A stretch of 64,000 nt of DNA from Salmonirosea aquatica (GTDB lineage: Bacteria > Bacteroidota > Bacteroidia > Cytophagales > Spirosomataceae): positions 3,640,501-3,704,500 of the forward strand of contig NZ_WHLY01000002.1 in NCBI RefSeq assembly GCF_009296315.1. Direction: 5' to 3'. Shown here one piece after another: positions 63,948 to 64,000 of the stretch. The translations under genes and the position numbers were made by a program. Positions within the stretch are counted from its first letter, which is position 1, and the number at the start of each line of letters is the position of its first letter. Below the pieces are notes generated by a model that made no database searches, was not told the DNA's origin, and was given only the letters and a program-made list of their open reading frames with translations.

Positions 63948-64000
63948 CGGTAGCATACGAGCCTAAACAGTAGACCATTCCTGATGCCAAGGCCCCGCAA

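Noticed and set aside
1-64000. tRNA, rRNA, CRISPR, prophage or complete IS elements
   Set aside because: None was recognised on either strand; a tRNA scan program was not available, so a missed tRNA cannot be fully excluded.

Overview
The window reads as chromosome of a Bacteroidota bacterium, most likely an aerobic member of the Cytophagales (Dyadobacter/Spirosoma-like; this placement is inference from gene content). Supporting signs are several TAnnTTTG promoter elements, tandem FtsX/MacB-type permeases of about 800 residues ending in NPVKSLRSE, a Na+-NQR operon, a GH95 fucosidase, M16 peptidase pairs and a moderate GC content. No rRNA, tRNA, prophage or CRISPR array was recognised. The hexamer GGTACC is strikingly frequent throughout.

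Layout. 1-16 kb (minus strand): a tandem array of six complete and one partial ABC-transporter permease genes, one decayed permease remnant and one small exported protein, with no ATPase gene. 16.3-18.2 kb (minus): a three-gene unit of two paralogous exported proteins and a membrane-anchored winged-helix regulator, closed by a strong terminator. 18.5-25.8 kb (plus): nqrABCDEF followed by apbE, the flavin transferase that matures NqrB and NqrC; nqrB carries an apparent 1-nt frameshift in a G run. 25.9-34.1 kb: single genes (Crp-like regulator, membrane protein, VOC protein, DksA-like protein, glutamate dehydrogenase, a PhoR-like kinase with an apparent frameshift, SGNH hydrolase, Dabb protein, MDR oxidoreductase, murQ).

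34.3-50.5 kb (plus) is the branched-chain amino acid region: ilvD (apparent frameshift), ilvB, ilvN, a methyltransferase, ilvC, ilvA, an AraC regulator, an MntA-HepT toxin-antitoxin pair, leuC, leuD, a citramalate/isopropylmalate synthase homologue, leuB, leuA and a small Cys-containing protein. Two leader-peptide transcription attenuators are visible. One lies in front of ilvD (peptide MNQAVHLVILLVSIQ) and one in front of leuA (peptide MQNAILNQQSLNLLIAS). Each has mutually exclusive antiterminator and terminator stems. I consider these the strongest regulatory finding.

50.6-64 kb: a pair of M16 peptidases (one catalytic, one lacking the zinc motif), an HpcH/HpaI aldolase, a decayed RelE-type toxin with an intact antitoxin, a GH95 alpha-L-fucosidase, a lipoprotein, an M20 amidohydrolase, NADP-isocitrate dehydrogenase, a REP-associated transposase flanked by two identical-arm hairpins, a small conserved protein and an aspartate-type aminotransferase. 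Many intergenic gaps hold degenerate, roughly heptameric repeats arranged as inverted pairs.
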